Positions 7,210 through 15,902 of a DNA stretch of 64,000 bases are shown piece by piece (the first letter of the stretch is position 1; the number at the start of each line of letters is the position of its first letter). The stretch lies in the NCBI RefSeq assembly GCF_049651025.1, contig NZ_JBASBH010000061.1, forward strand, positions 56,311 through 120,310. The letters run 5' to 3'. The notes under the pieces were generated by a model. The model made no database searches, had not been told where the DNA came from, and was given only the letters and a program-made list of their open reading frames with translations. A program made the translations under genes and the position numbers. Source of the stretch: Parvibaculum sp049651025 (GTDB taxonomy: Bacteria > Pseudomonadota > Alphaproteobacteria > Parvibaculales > Parvibaculaceae).

Positions 7210-8604
7210 ATGAAAGTGGGGGACGCGGTCATCCATTCCGACGGATTGCCCATCCCGCGCCGCTATCGCGCGATGCTGACGATCGGGCTTGGCGTGACCA
7301 TGGCCGTACTCGACGGCGCGGTCGCGAACATCGCTCTGCCCACCATTGCGCGCGAACTCAACGCGACCGCCGCGCAATCGGTCTGGGTGGTCAACGCCTA
7401 TCAGCTCGTCATCGTCGTCTCGCTGCTTCCCTTGTCGTCGCTTGGCGAGATCATCGGCTATTCGCGCATCTATCGCGTCGGGCTTGCAATATTCGGCGTT
7501 GCTTCGCTTGCCTGCGCCCTGTCGAATTCTCTCGAGACGCTTGTTGCCGCGCGCGTGCTTCAGGGCATCGGCGCGGCTTGCATCATGAGCGTCAATTCGG
7601 CGCTGGTGCGCTTCATCTATCCGCGCGCCCAGCTTGGGCGCGGCATCGGCATCATCGCTTTTGTCGTGGCGCTGGCCGCGGCAGCGGGGCCGACCGTTGC
7701 ATCGGGCATTCTCTCCATTGCGCCATGGCAATGGATCTTCGCGATCAACGTCCCGCTCAGCCTGATTTCAATTGCGGTTGCGGGCAGCCTGCCGCTGACG
7801 GTGCGGGCGCTTCATCGCTTCGACTGGCTGAGCGCCGCGCTCAATGCGGCGGCCTTCGGCTTCTTCATCCTCGGCGTCGATCATCTCGGCCATGGGCTCG
7901 ACCATCTTGGCCGCGTGGCGATTGAATTTGCGATTGCCATTGCCTGCGGCTTCTGGCTCGTCCGGCGACAGCTTTCGCGGCCCGCGCCTTTGCTGCCCGT
8001 CGATCTTCTACGCATCCCGATATTCGCCCTGTCGATCATGACGTCGATCTGCTCCTTCGGGGCGCAGATGCTCGCCTATGTGACCCTGCCGTTCTATTTG
8101 CAGAATGTGCTTCACCGCAGCGCCGTCGAAACCGGCCTGCTGATGACGCCCTGGCCGATCGCGCTCGTCTTCGTGGCACCCATGGCCGGTCGTCTGGCCG
8201 ACCGTTACCCCGCGGGCCTGCTCGGCGGCATCGGCATGGCGATCTTTGCGGTCGGGCTCGGGGCGCTCGCCTGGCTGCCCGCCGACCCGTCTTCCCTCGA
8301 TATCTGCTGGCGGATGCTGGTCTGCGGCGTCGGCTTCGGCCTGTTCCAGTCGCCCAATAACCGGACCATGCTGTCCTCCGCGCCCATCGAGCGGGCAGGC
8401 GGGGCAAGCGGCATGCTGGGCACCGCCCGGTTGACCGGGCAAACGCTCGGAACGGCCGTTGTCGCCTTGATTTTCAACCTGGCCACGTCGAATGGCAGCA
8501 GAATCGCACTGATGACGGCCACGAGCCTCGCTCTCGTCGCCATGATCCTCAGTTCTCTGCGCCTGACGGATGCGGGAAGCTCGGCCCAAAACGGGTGGAA
8601 ATAA
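7210..8604 (+). CDS. MFS transporter, DHA2-type (drug:H+ antiporter)
   Basis: A 464-residue protein with about fourteen predicted membrane helices. The DHA2 hallmark MAVLDGAVANIALPTIARELN lies at helix 1 (LDGAVANIALPTIAREL), followed by WVVNAYQLVIVVSLLPL and the loop GEIIGYSRIYRVGL; RVLQGIGAACIMSVNSALV is motif C-like. It resembles SmvA/EmrB-type exporters, which pump amphipathic toxic compounds using the proton gradient. It directly abuts the thioesterase stop codon and is divergent from a TetR gene, the usual arrangement for an inducible exporter. Substrate is unknown. Confidence 0.88.
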   Translation: MKVGDAVIHSDGLPIPRRYRAMLTIGLGVTMAVLDGAVANIALPTIARELNATAAQSVWVVNAYQLVIVVSLLPLSSLGEIIGYSRIYRVGLAIFGVASLACALSNSLETLVAARVLQGIGAACIMSVNSALVRFIYPRAQLGRGIGIIAFVVALAAAAGPTVASGILSIAPWQWIFAINVPLSLISIAVAGSLPLTVRALHRFDWLSAALNAAAFGFFILGVDHLGHGLDHLGRVAIEFAIAIACGFWLVRRQLSRPAPLLPVDLLRIPIFALSIMTSICSFGAQMLAYVTLPFYLQNVLHRSAVETGLLMTPWPIALVFVAPMAGRLADRYPAGLLGGIGMAIFAVGLGALAWLPADPSSLDICWRMLVCGVGFGLFQSPNNRTMLSSAPIERAGGASGMLGTARLTGQTLGTAVVALIFNLATSNGSRIALMTATSLALVAMILSSLRLTDAGSSAQNGWK

Positions 8605-8653
8605 GCGGTATCATAATACCGCACGTCTAAAGGCCCGCTTTTGCGGGGCTTTT
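8605..8653 (+). terminator. Double hairpin terminator after the exporter gene
   Basis: A 7-bp stem (GCGGTAT-cata-ATACCGC, 8605-8622) begins immediately after the exporter stop. It is followed by a second stem, AAAGGCCCGC and GCGGGGCTTT around a TTTT loop (8629-8652, one mismatch), ending in a T run. The second hairpin is a canonical rho-independent terminator; the first may be auxiliary. Confidence 0.75.
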
Positions 8654-8665
8654 CATGCTATTTCG

Positions 8666-8694
8666 TTGACACATTGCAGGACGTGCCTTAGAAG
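8666..8694 (+). promoter_or_regulatory. Sigma-70-type promoter of rplM-rpsI
   Basis: TTGACA at 8666-8671 is a perfect -35 hexamer. A 17-base spacer leads to TAGAAG at 8689-8694, a reasonable -10 for a ribosomal protein promoter in an alphaproteobacterium. It lies 40 bases before the rplM start and just past the preceding terminator. Confidence 0.65.
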
Positions 8695-8734
8695 CGCGCC
8701 AACACTGACCTCCATCCTTATTGGGATTTTTCGC

Positions 8735-9199
8735 ATGACGACCTACTCCGCGAAGCCCGCCGATATCGAGAAGAAGTGGATCGTGATCGACGCCGAAGGC
8801 GTCGTCGTTGGCCGTCTCGCGAGCTTTATCGCGAACCGTCTGCGCGGCAAGCATAAGCCGACCTTCACGCCCCATCTCGACGACGGCGACAATGTCATCG
8901 TCGTGAACGCAGGCAAAGTCGCGTTCACCGGCAAGAAGTACGAAGACAAGCGCTACTATCGCCACACGGGTTATCCGGGCGGCATCAAGGAAACCTCGCC
9001 CAAGCGTATTCTCGAAGGCCGGTTCCCCGAGCGCGTCATCGAACTCGCCGTGAAGCGCATGATTTCGCGCGGTCCGCTGGCTCGCAAGCAGATGGGCAAC
9101 CTGCACATCTATGCTGGCGCCGAACATCCGCATGAAGCGCAGAAGCCCGAAAAGATCGACTTCGCGTCGTTCAACCGCAAGAACGTGAGGGCCGCATAA
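8735..9199 (+). CDS. rplM: 50S ribosomal protein L13
   Basis: The 154-residue length matches alphaproteobacterial L13. The sequence shows KWIVIDAEGVVVGRLAS near the start, LRGKHKPTFTPHLDDGD, and the RVIELAVKRMISRGPLARKQ block that contacts 23S rRNA. The ATG at 8735 is the conserved start (MTTYSAKPADIEKKW); the frame is open further upstream but crosses the terminator and promoter. It is coupled to rpsI by a one-base overlap (TAATG). Confidence 0.98.
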   Translation: MTTYSAKPADIEKKWIVIDAEGVVVGRLASFIANRLRGKHKPTFTPHLDDGDNVIVVNAGKVAFTGKKYEDKRYYRHTGYPGGIKETSPKRILEGRFPERVIELAVKRMISRGPLARKQMGNLHIYAGAEHPHEAQKPEKIDFASFNRKNVRAA

Positions 9200-9675
9200 T
9201 GGCGCAGGAAACCCATTCGCTCGAAGATCTGAAGGGCGCTATTGAAGCTGTGGACGCTCCCGAAGAGCGCCAGCCCAAGCTCGACAAGTTCGGCCGCGCC
9301 TATGCGACCGGCAAGCGCAAGAACGCTGTTGCGCGCGTCTGGCTGAAGCCGGGTTCGGGCAAGATCATCATCAACGGCCGGGAACTGGAGCGTTATTTCG
9401 CTCGCCCCGTGCTGCGCATGATCCTCAACCAGCCGCTCGTTGCGGCTGCCCGTGAGAAGCAGTTTGACATCAACGCAACGGTTGTCGGCGGTGGTCTTTC
9501 CGGCCAGGCCGGTGCCATCCGTCACGGCATCTCGCGCGCGCTCACCTATTTCGAGCCCGCTCTGCGCGGCGTCCTCAAGAAAGACGGCTTCCTCACGCGC
9601 GACAGCCGTGTGGTTGAACGTAAGAAGTACGGCAAGGCCAAGGCCCGCCGCAGCTTCCAGTTCTCGAAGCGCTGA
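9199..9675 (+). CDS. rpsI: 30S ribosomal protein S9
   Basis: A 158-residue S9 protein with the acidic N-terminal extension usual in alphaproteobacteria (about residues 1-30) before the conserved FGRAYATGKRKNAVARVW. GLSGQAGAIRHGISRAL and the basic tail ending SFQFSKR are also present; the tail reaches the ribosomal P site. The start overlaps the rplM stop by one base, so expression is coupled. A strong terminator follows. Confidence 0.98.
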   Translation: MAQETHSLEDLKGAIEAVDAPEERQPKLDKFGRAYATGKRKNAVARVWLKPGSGKIIINGRELERYFARPVLRMILNQPLVAAAREKQFDINATVVGGGLSGQAGAIRHGISRALTYFEPALRGVLKKDGFLTRDSRVVERKKYGKAKARRSFQFSKR

Positions 9676-9697
9676 TCGCTTATTGCGGTTACGATCA

Positions 9698-9728
9698 GGG
9701 GCGCTTCGGGAAATCGAAGCGCCCTTTT
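9698..9728 (+). terminator. Rho-independent terminator of rplM-rpsI
   Basis: A perfect 10-bp stem, GGGCGCTTCG (9698-9707) and CGAAGCGCCC (9714-9723), with a GGAAAT loop, is followed directly by TTTTTC. It separates the ribosomal protein operon from argC. Confidence 0.9.
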
Positions 9729-9759
9729 TCTTTGTTTACTGTTCTGCGCGGAGTGCGAA

Positions 9760-10716
9760 ATGGTCACGAAAGTTTTCATCGACGGCGAAGCAGGCACCAC
9801 CGGTCTTCAGATCAGGTCGCGCCTCGACACGCGGCGTGACCTTGAGTTCATTCAGCTGACCGAGGCGAACCGCAAGGACGCCAAGGCCCGTAAAGACGCG
9901 CTCAACGCCGCCGATATCGTCATTCTCTGCCTGCCTGACGATGCCGCGAAGGAAGCGGCGACGCTGATCGTCAATCCGCATACGCGGGTGATCGATGCTT
10001 CGAGCGCGCATCGCGTCTCGCCCGGCTGGGTTTACGGCTTTCCGGAAATGGCGTCGGTACAGCGCAAGATCATCCGCGAAGGAAAGCGGGTGACCAATCC
10101 CGGCTGCTATCCGACGGGGGCGATTGCGCTCATCCGCCCGCTCGCGCGTGCAGGCATCGTGCCCGATAGCTGGCCGATCACGATCAACGCCGTGTCGGGC
10201 TATTCCGGCGGCGGCAAGCAGATGATTGCCGAATTCGAAGACAAGACCTCATCGACGCATACGGATGATGCCTATCGCATCTATGCGATGGGTCTTGAGC
10301 ACAAGCATGTGCCCGAGATCGAGCAATACAGCCTTCTCGCGCAGCGCCCGCTATTTGCGCCTGCGGTGGGTCGTTATGCGCAAGGCATGATCGTCGAGGT
10401 TCCGCTTCAGCTTTGGGCATTGCCCGGCGCGCCGTCGCTCACGCTTGTGCATGAGACGATTGCGGCTGCCTATGAGGGCGAGCGTTTCGTCAGCGTTGCA
10501 TCGCTGGAAGAAAGCGCCAGCCTCAAGGGCCTTGATCCCGAAGGCCTCAACGGCACCAACAATATGAAGCTGTTTGTTTTCGGCAGTGAGACGAACAAGC
10601 AGGCGCGCCTTGTCGCTCTGCTCGACAATCTCGGTAAGGGCGCCTCAGCGCAGGCCGTTCAGTGCATGAACATCATGCTCGGGCTGGACGAAGGTCTGGG
10701 CGTCGATCTCGGCTAG
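9760..10716 (+). CDS. argC: N-acetyl-gamma-glutamyl-phosphate reductase (short type)
   Basis: A 318-residue NADPH-dependent enzyme of arginine biosynthesis that reduces N-acetylglutamyl-5-phosphate to the semialdehyde. The Rossmann start KVFIDGEAGTTGLQIRSRL and the catalytic cysteine in TNPGCYPTGAIAL are clear. The length and the start motif DGEAGTTG mark the shorter type 2 ArgC; the common type 1 is about 345 residues. The gene follows the rpsI terminator. Its 3' end overlaps the convergent DMT transporter gene by four bases. Confidence 0.95.
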   Translation: MVTKVFIDGEAGTTGLQIRSRLDTRRDLEFIQLTEANRKDAKARKDALNAADIVILCLPDDAAKEAATLIVNPHTRVIDASSAHRVSPGWVYGFPEMASVQRKIIREGKRVTNPGCYPTGAIALIRPLARAGIVPDSWPITINAVSGYSGGGKQMIAEFEDKTSSTHTDDAYRIYAMGLEHKHVPEIEQYSLLAQRPLFAPAVGRYAQGMIVEVPLQLWALPGAPSLTLVHETIAAAYEGERFVSVASLEESASLKGLDPEGLNGTNNMKLFVFGSETNKQARLVALLDNLGKGASAQAVQCMNIMLGLDEGLGVDLG

Positions 10717-11555
10717 AGCTTCAGCAGGATCACGCCCGCCGCGACAATGGCTGCCGCGATCACGGCGCGTATGCCCAAGCCTTCTTTCAGGATCAGGCCC
10801 GAAATCAGTGCGCCGAAAACGACGCTCGTTTCGCGCAAGGCAGCGACCGGCCCGAGCGGCGTGATGCTCATCGCCCAGATGACGAGCCAATAGGCGATGG
10901 TCGATATGGCGCCGCCGCCAAGCCCGTAAAGCATGTCGATGCGCGGGCGGAGCAGGGCGGGGCCGCGCCGCCACAACGCGATGGCGGTGATGCTGATGCC
11001 ATCGAGCGCAAAGAGCCAGACCACATAGGAACTGGCGTTTTCGGCCACGCGCCCGCCCAGCCCGTCATTCAGCGTATAGGCCGCGATGAAAAGCGATGTG
11101 CCGAGTGCATAGAGGATCGCGCGCGGATTGGACGGGCCTCTTGCGTGGTTTTTCGTGCGCCAGGCAAGGCTGATGATGCCTGCAAGGATCAGGAAAATGC
11201 CAAGCGTCGAAAGCGCGGGCAGCGTCTCGCCGAGAAAGAAAAATCCGACCAGCGTGACGATGGCGGGCGCCGTTCCGCGCGCAAGCGGATAGACCTGCCC
11301 CATATCGCCATGCGTATAGGATTTGATCAGGAAGACCTTGTAGCCCGTGTGCAGCGCCAGCGAAAGCAGGATGATTTTCCAGACTTCCCAGCTCGGAAAC
11401 GGCGCGAAGGGCAGCAGCGGCAACATCAGCAGGCTGCCGCTGCCCGCGACAAAGGCCATCATCGAAAGCCGGTCGGCATTGGATTTCAGAAGCGCATTCC
11501 AGATCGCATGCAGCAGCGCGGCGAGGAGAATGAGCAGGGTGATGGAAAGGGACAG
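10713..11555 (-). CDS. EamA/DMT-type transporter with probable CTG start
   Basis: About 280 residues forming ten hydrophobic helices in two EamA repeats. The first conserved helix, reading LLAALLHAIWNALLK, lies upstream of the first ATG (11462), so that ATG cannot be the true start. Between the in-frame stop at 11571-11573 and 11462 there is no ATG, GTG or TTG. A CTG at 11553-11555 is preceded by GGAG at good spacing, giving a protein that begins (M)SLSITLLILLAALLHAIW. The role is probably export or import of a metabolite; substrate is unknown. A sequencing error that removes a normal start is the alternative. Confidence 0.75.
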   Translation of the reverse strand: MSLSITLLILLAALLHAIWNALLKSNADRLSMMAFVAGSGSLLMLPLLPFAPFPSWEVWKIILLSLALHTGYKVFLIKSYTHGDMGQVYPLARGTAPAIVTLVGFFFLGETLPALSTLGIFLILAGIISLAWRTKNHARGPSNPRAILYALGTSLFIAAYTLNDGLGGRVAENASSYVVWLFALDGISITAIALWRRGPALLRPRIDMLYGLGGGAISTIAYWLVIWAMSITPLGPVAALRETSVVFGALISGLILKEGLGIRAVIAAAIVAAGVILLKL

Positions 11556-11712
11556 GGCGGACTCCGGCGTTCAGCGATGGTCGGCAGACCCTACGCGCTG
11601 ACGGCCCTGCTGCGTATACGGAATTTTCGGCATGGGCTTTGCGTTTTGCCACTCACTCCACCCAATGGAGTCATCCCGGGACACCGCTGAAAATGTGGCG
11701 ACGCCGTGAAGC

Positions 11713-13596
11713 TCAATCGTCCGATTTCACCAGCACATACGATCCCGGCGCGTCTTCCAGAACGGGCAGCTTGCCGTCGCCGGGCACGCGTGCGGGCACC
11801 ATGGGGCCTGATTTGGGCTTCAACCAGTGTTCCCAATCTGGCCACCATGAGCCGGGATGTTCCTGTGCGCCTTCCAGCCATTCGCTTGCGAGCGCGGGGT
11901 GCGCGTCGCTCGTCCAGTACTGATATTTTCGTGCGGCGGGTGGATTGATGACGCCTGCGATATGGCCGGAACCGGCGACGATGAATTTCACCGGGCCGCC
12001 AAAGAGCCGCGTTGCCTTGTAGACGGAATTATAAGGCGCGATGTGATCTTCGCGGCTCGACTGGAGATAGACCGGCACCTTGATTTTCGTGAGGTCGAGC
12101 ACCTTGCCGCCAAGCATCATGCGGCCTTCGGCGAGGTTGTTCTGCAGATAGCATTCGCGCAGATAAAAGAGATGCATCTTCGCGGGCATGCGCGTCGCGT
12201 CGGCGTTCCAGTAGAGCAGGTCGAAGGGAACGGGTTCGCGGCCGAGCATGTAGTTATTGACCACGTAGGACCAAATCAGTTCGTTCGAACGCAGCATGTT
12301 GAAGGTCGAGGCCATGGCCGAGCCTTCAAGCAAGCCGCCATGCGCTTCCATCTGTTGTTCGAGGCCTGAGATTTGTTCCTCGTCGATGAAGACCTGAAGA
12401 TCGCCCGCTTCGGTGAAGTCGACCTGCGTTGCAAAGAAGGTCGCCGATTTGATGCGCCCGTCTTTGTTTGCCGCCATATGGGCAAGCGTCGATGCGAGCA
12501 GCGTGCCGCCGATGCAATAGCCGATAGCGTTCACGTCTTTTTCGCCGGTCGCCTTCTCGACGGCATCGAGTGCCGCATAGGCGCCTTCGATCATGTAGCT
12601 CTCGAAGGATTTCATCGCTCGCTTCGCGTCGGGGTTGACCCAGCTCACGACGAAGACGGTGTAGCCTTGCGCCACGGCCCATTTGACGAAGGATTTTTCC
12701 GGCGTCAGATCGAGGATGTAATATTTGTTGATCCAGGGCGGGAAGATCAACAGCGGCCGCTGGTGGACCTTTTCCGTCGTCGGCTCATATTGCAGCAGCT
12801 GTATGAGGTCGTTCTGGAAAACGACCTTGCCCGGCGTCAGCGCAATGTTTTCGCCGAGCCTGAAGGCGCTCATGTCGGTCTGCTGGATTTGCAGCTTGCC
12901 GTTGCCGCGCTCGACGTCTTCGAGAAAATGCTGCATGCCGAGCACGAGATTTTCGCCATTGGTTTGCAGCGTCGTGCGCAGGACTTCCGGGTTCGTCAGC
13001 AGGAAGTTCGACGGCGAAAAAGCATTGGCGAATTGCTTGACGTAAAATTCGGCTTTCTTGCGCGTATGCTCGTCGATGCCTTGCGTGTTGCGCACCTGCT
13101 GATCGAGCCATTGGCTCGCAAGCAGATAGGATTGTTTCATCAGATCGAAAATGATGTTGTTCTGCCAGTCGGGGTCCCTGAAGCGCTTGTCGGCGCGGCC
13201 GGGTTCGGCGATTGGCGCGGCCTCCTGGCCCATCAGCCGTCGCGTCGTCGATTGCAACAGATTGATATAGCCGTTCCAGAGTTGCGTCTGCGCCTCGATG
13301 ATTTTTACCGGATTTCTTACGTAGCTCGAGGCGACATTCATCATCGTCTTGCCGATGCGGCGCATGTCGTCGGCTGCCGATCCCAGCGAGCTTGAATCCT
13401 CGCCGCCGATCATCAACCGGGCGGCTTTCTGGCCCAGCGTGGCGGCCTGAATGAGATTGAGCGCTATCGCACTCATATCGGGAACGGGATAGGCGGAGCC
13501 TTCCGGAGGCATTGTGCCTGCAGCAGTCGCTGCGGCGGCGGCTTTGTCTCCGGTCGATTTTTCCCCGGAGGGCGAACTCTTCCTGCGTGACGACAC
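11713..13596 (-). CDS. phaC: Class I poly(3-hydroxyalkanoate) synthase
   Basis: A 627-residue polymerase that joins (R)-3-hydroxyacyl-CoA units into PHA at the granule surface. The lipase-like box GYCIGGTLL supplies the catalytic cysteine (about residue 360). The PhaC N-terminal domain is recognised in DPDWQNNIIFDLMKQSYLL, and LIFPPWINKYYILDL, VSWVNPDAKR and SGHIAGVINPPA follow in the expected order, the last with the catalytic His. I choose the GTG at 13596 because AGGGA precedes it. The frame is open to 13695, adding 33 residues without family support. The N-terminal Ala/Lys-rich stretch is low complexity. It is divergent from the lipoprotein gene. Confidence 0.95.
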   Translation of the reverse strand: MSSRRKSSPSGEKSTGDKAAAAATAAGTMPPEGSAYPVPDMSAIALNLIQAATLGQKAARLMIGGEDSSSLGSAADDMRRIGKTMMNVASSYVRNPVKIIEAQTQLWNGYINLLQSTTRRLMGQEAAPIAEPGRADKRFRDPDWQNNIIFDLMKQSYLLASQWLDQQVRNTQGIDEHTRKKAEFYVKQFANAFSPSNFLLTNPEVLRTTLQTNGENLVLGMQHFLEDVERGNGKLQIQQTDMSAFRLGENIALTPGKVVFQNDLIQLLQYEPTTEKVHQRPLLIFPPWINKYYILDLTPEKSFVKWAVAQGYTVFVVSWVNPDAKRAMKSFESYMIEGAYAALDAVEKATGEKDVNAIGYCIGGTLLASTLAHMAANKDGRIKSATFFATQVDFTEAGDLQVFIDEEQISGLEQQMEAHGGLLEGSAMASTFNMLRSNELIWSYVVNNYMLGREPVPFDLLYWNADATRMPAKMHLFYLRECYLQNNLAEGRMMLGGKVLDLTKIKVPVYLQSSREDHIAPYNSVYKATRLFGGPVKFIVAGSGHIAGVINPPAARKYQYWTSDAHPALASEWLEGAQEHPGSWWPDWEHWLKPKSGPMVPARVPGDGKLPVLEDAPGSYVLVKSDD

Positions 13597-13760
13597 AGCT
13601 TTTCCCTGATCCCGTTTGCCGTAAGTGGCGGCTTGCGCGTGGTTATCGGTTTTGTGTTCGGTCCCTATACTATACGCTCTGGCGCGCCCGCCCATGAAAA
13701 TGCGATGAATCGCGTTGGCCAGGTGGGCTCACGTCGAAATGTCAGGGAGCAGGGACCTTT

Positions 13761-14402
13761 ATGTCCAGACAGGGATCGGAAGTTGCGCGGAACCGGAGCA
13801 ATCCGTTGGGGAACGCCATGATCAGGGTCGCCGCTGCTGCCGCGCTCATGGGCGGCATCGCCGCATGCTCGTTGATGCCGGACAGCGTGAGGCCCGGCGC
13901 CGTTTATGGTGACACAGCGCCCGCCCAGACGCCTGAGGGCACGACGGGCTTTCCCGCCCTTGCCGATGTGCCCGGCCAGAAGCCCGCATCGACCAGCGCG
14001 GCGGACCAGAAAGCCATTGCCGACAGCCTTGCCGCCGATCGCGAGAGCGCCAAGCATACCGATGAAGTTCTGCGCGGCGGCACGGAAGCGCCTGCGCCCG
14101 CGCCGCAACTGACCCCGCCCGCACCCCTTCCGGTCATGAAGGATGTGCCCGCCGACGACCCGGATGCCGACAAAACCAGCAACGAGCCGCCCAAGCTTCT
14201 GCCCATGCCGGGCAGGGGCGGGCATTCGACGCTTGAAGGTGCCAAGCGCATCCAGACCGCGGCCGTGGACCTGACCAAGAGCGCCGAGGCAGCCGCGCCG
14301 GAAGAGCCGAAGGCAAATCCGGATGCTGAACAGCCGGTCAGTGCGGCACCCACCACGCCCGTCGAAGTGAAGCCGACGGTCGATGGCGGGAAGAGCATGT
14401 AA
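13761..14402 (+). CDS. Predicted lipoprotein, Pro/Ala-rich
   Basis: About 213 residues. A hydrophobic signal segment MIRVAAAAALMGGIAAC ends in a lipobox (GIAAC), so the mature protein should be lipid-anchored through that cysteine. The rest is rich in Pro, Ala and Thr and looks disordered, with no recognised domain. Two starts are possible: ATG 13761, with AGGGAC upstream and a 19-residue leader before the signal segment, or ATG 13818, with GGGGAA upstream and a normal short signal peptide. I cannot name a family. Confidence 0.6.
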   Translation: MSRQGSEVARNRSNPLGNAMIRVAAAAALMGGIAACSLMPDSVRPGAVYGDTAPAQTPEGTTGFPALADVPGQKPASTSAADQKAIADSLAADRESAKHTDEVLRGGTEAPAPAPQLTPPAPLPVMKDVPADDPDADKTSNEPPKLLPMPGRGGHSTLEGAKRIQTAAVDLTKSAEAAAPEEPKANPDAEQPVSAAPTTPVEVKPTVDGGKSM

Positions 14403-14636
14403 GGCCGACAAGTCCGATACCGGCATTTTGTTTTGCCGATTGGAAAATAAGGCGCTGGCGGGGATAAATCCGTCATAATCTTGCCGTGAGTTGACTTGCT
14501 ATTGGGTTGGCCTGCCGTCCGAGCGGATCGCGGCGGCGCCGCCCGTTTTCTGCCCTTTTGACGTGGCCCGGTTCCCGGATTGGCGCTATAAGGGCGGCGT
14601 TACAGGGGGCTTTGCGCCCCGTTTCAGGATCTGGCC
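14403..14636. other. Intergenic region upstream of the aminotransferase gene
   Basis: A gap of 234 bases with no convincing gene. A weak hairpin (CGGCA/TGCCG around 14415-14440) follows the lipoprotein stop. GCTATAAG near 14585 could be a -10 element, but no -35 lies at a suitable distance. Confidence 0.4.
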
Positions 14637-15902
14637 ATGAGCGAAGAATTCCATCGCATTAAGCGTCTCCCGCCCTACGTGTTTGAGAGCGTCAACAAGC
14701 TCAAGGCCAAGGCGCGGGCCGAGGGCAAGGACATCATCGATTTCGGCATGGGCAACCCCGACATGCCGACCCCGCCCCATATCGTGGAAAAGATGATCGA
14801 GGCGGTGCGCGACCCGAAGACGCATCGTTATTCGTCGTCGCGTGGCATTCCCGGTTTGCGCCGTGCTCAGGCCGCCTATTACGAGCGCCGTTTCGGTGTG
14901 ACGCTCAACCCGGAAACGGAAGTCATCGCGACGCTTGGCTCGAAAGAGGGTCTGGCCAATCTCGCCCAGGCGATCACTGCGCCCGGCGACGTGATCCTTT
15001 GCCCCAATCCGAGCTATCCGATCCATGCCTTCGGCTTCATCATTTCGGGCGCGGTCATCCGCAGCGTGCCCTTCGAGAGCCAGGCCGGTTTCTTCGACAT
15101 GCTGGAACGCGGCGTTCGCCATAGCGTGCCCAAGCCCGTGGCGCTCGTCGTCAGCTATCCGTCGAACCCGACGGCGCAGGTCGCCGATCTCGACTTCTAT
15201 CGCGAGATCGTTGCCTTTGCCGCCAAGCACGATCTCTACATCATTTCCGATCTCGCCTATTCCGAGATTTATTTCGACGGCAATCCGCCGCCGTCGATCC
15301 TGCAGGTGCCGGGCGCGCGCGAGCGGGCCGTCGAGTTCACCTCGCTGTCCAAGACCTATGCGATGCCCGGTTGGCGCATGGGCTTTGCGGTCGGCAACGA
15401 GCGTCTCATCAACGCGCTTGGCCGCGTGAAGTCCTATCTCGATTACGGCGCGTTCACGCCCATTCAGGTTGCGGCCACCGCAGCCCTGAACGGCCCGCAG
15501 GATTGCGTCGAGGAAATTCGCCAGACCTACAAGAGCCGCCGCGACGTGCTGGTCGACAGCATGGCCCGTTCAGGCTGGGATATTCCGAGCCCGCCGGCCT
15601 CGATGTTTGCCTGGTCGCCGATCCCGGAAAAGTTCCGCCACATCGGTTCGCTCGGTTTTTCGACATTGCTGCTGGAGCAGGCAGACGTCGCCGTCGCGCC
15701 GGGCATCGGCTTTGGCGAATATGGCGATGGCCATGTGCGTATCGGCCTTGTCGAGAACGAGCAGCGCATCCGTCAGGCTGCGCGCGGCGTGAAGCGCATG
15801 ATGCAGCACGCCGATCAGATCCTTGCTGAATACGAAGAACGCGTCGGCATCAAAGGAAACGTCGTTCCTCACCCCAATACGACGAGAGCGGGCCGCACGT
15901 GA
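14637..15902 (+). CDS. Class I/II PLP aminotransferase (AlaC/LL-DAP aminotransferase-like)
   Basis: A 421-residue fold-type I aminotransferase. The substrate region is IIDFGMGNPDMPTP, the phosphate/PLP site is LGSKEGLANL, and the Schiff-base lysine lies in SLSKTYAMPGWRMGF, followed by the PLP-phosphate Arg. This subgroup is annotated as alanine transaminase (AlaC) or LL-diaminopimelate aminotransferase. The position directly upstream of homoserine dehydrogenase, overlapping it by four bases, is conserved in alphaproteobacteria as far as I recall and suggests a role in aspartate/alanine-family amino acid metabolism. The exact substrate cannot be decided from sequence. Confidence 0.85.
   Translation: MSEEFHRIKRLPPYVFESVNKLKAKARAEGKDIIDFGMGNPDMPTPPHIVEKMIEAVRDPKTHRYSSSRGIPGLRRAQAAYYERRFGVTLNPETEVIATLGSKEGLANLAQAITAPGDVILCPNPSYPIHAFGFIISGAVIRSVPFESQAGFFDMLERGVRHSVPKPVALVVSYPSNPTAQVADLDFYREIVAFAAKHDLYIISDLAYSEIYFDGNPPPSILQVPGARERAVEFTSLSKTYAMPGWRMGFAVGNERLINALGRVKSYLDYGAFTPIQVAATAALNGPQDCVEEIRQTYKSRRDVLVDSMARSGWDIPSPPASMFAWSPIPEKFRHIGSLGFSTLLLEQADVAVAPGIGFGEYGDGHVRIGLVENEQRIRQAARGVKRMMQHADQILAEYEERVGIKGNVVPHPNTTRAGRT

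Noticed and set aside
6757..7731. Minus-strand frame of 324 codons across the thioesterase and exporter
   Set aside because: Overlaps two well-supported genes and has only charged, domain-free sequence.
11463..11652. Using ATG 11462 as the start of the EamA transporter
   Set aside because: It would delete the conserved first membrane helix that is visible in frame upstream.
14556..14592. Possible promoter TTGACG with TATAAG before the aminotransferase gene
   Set aside because: The spacer is 23 bases, too long for a standard sigma-70 promoter.
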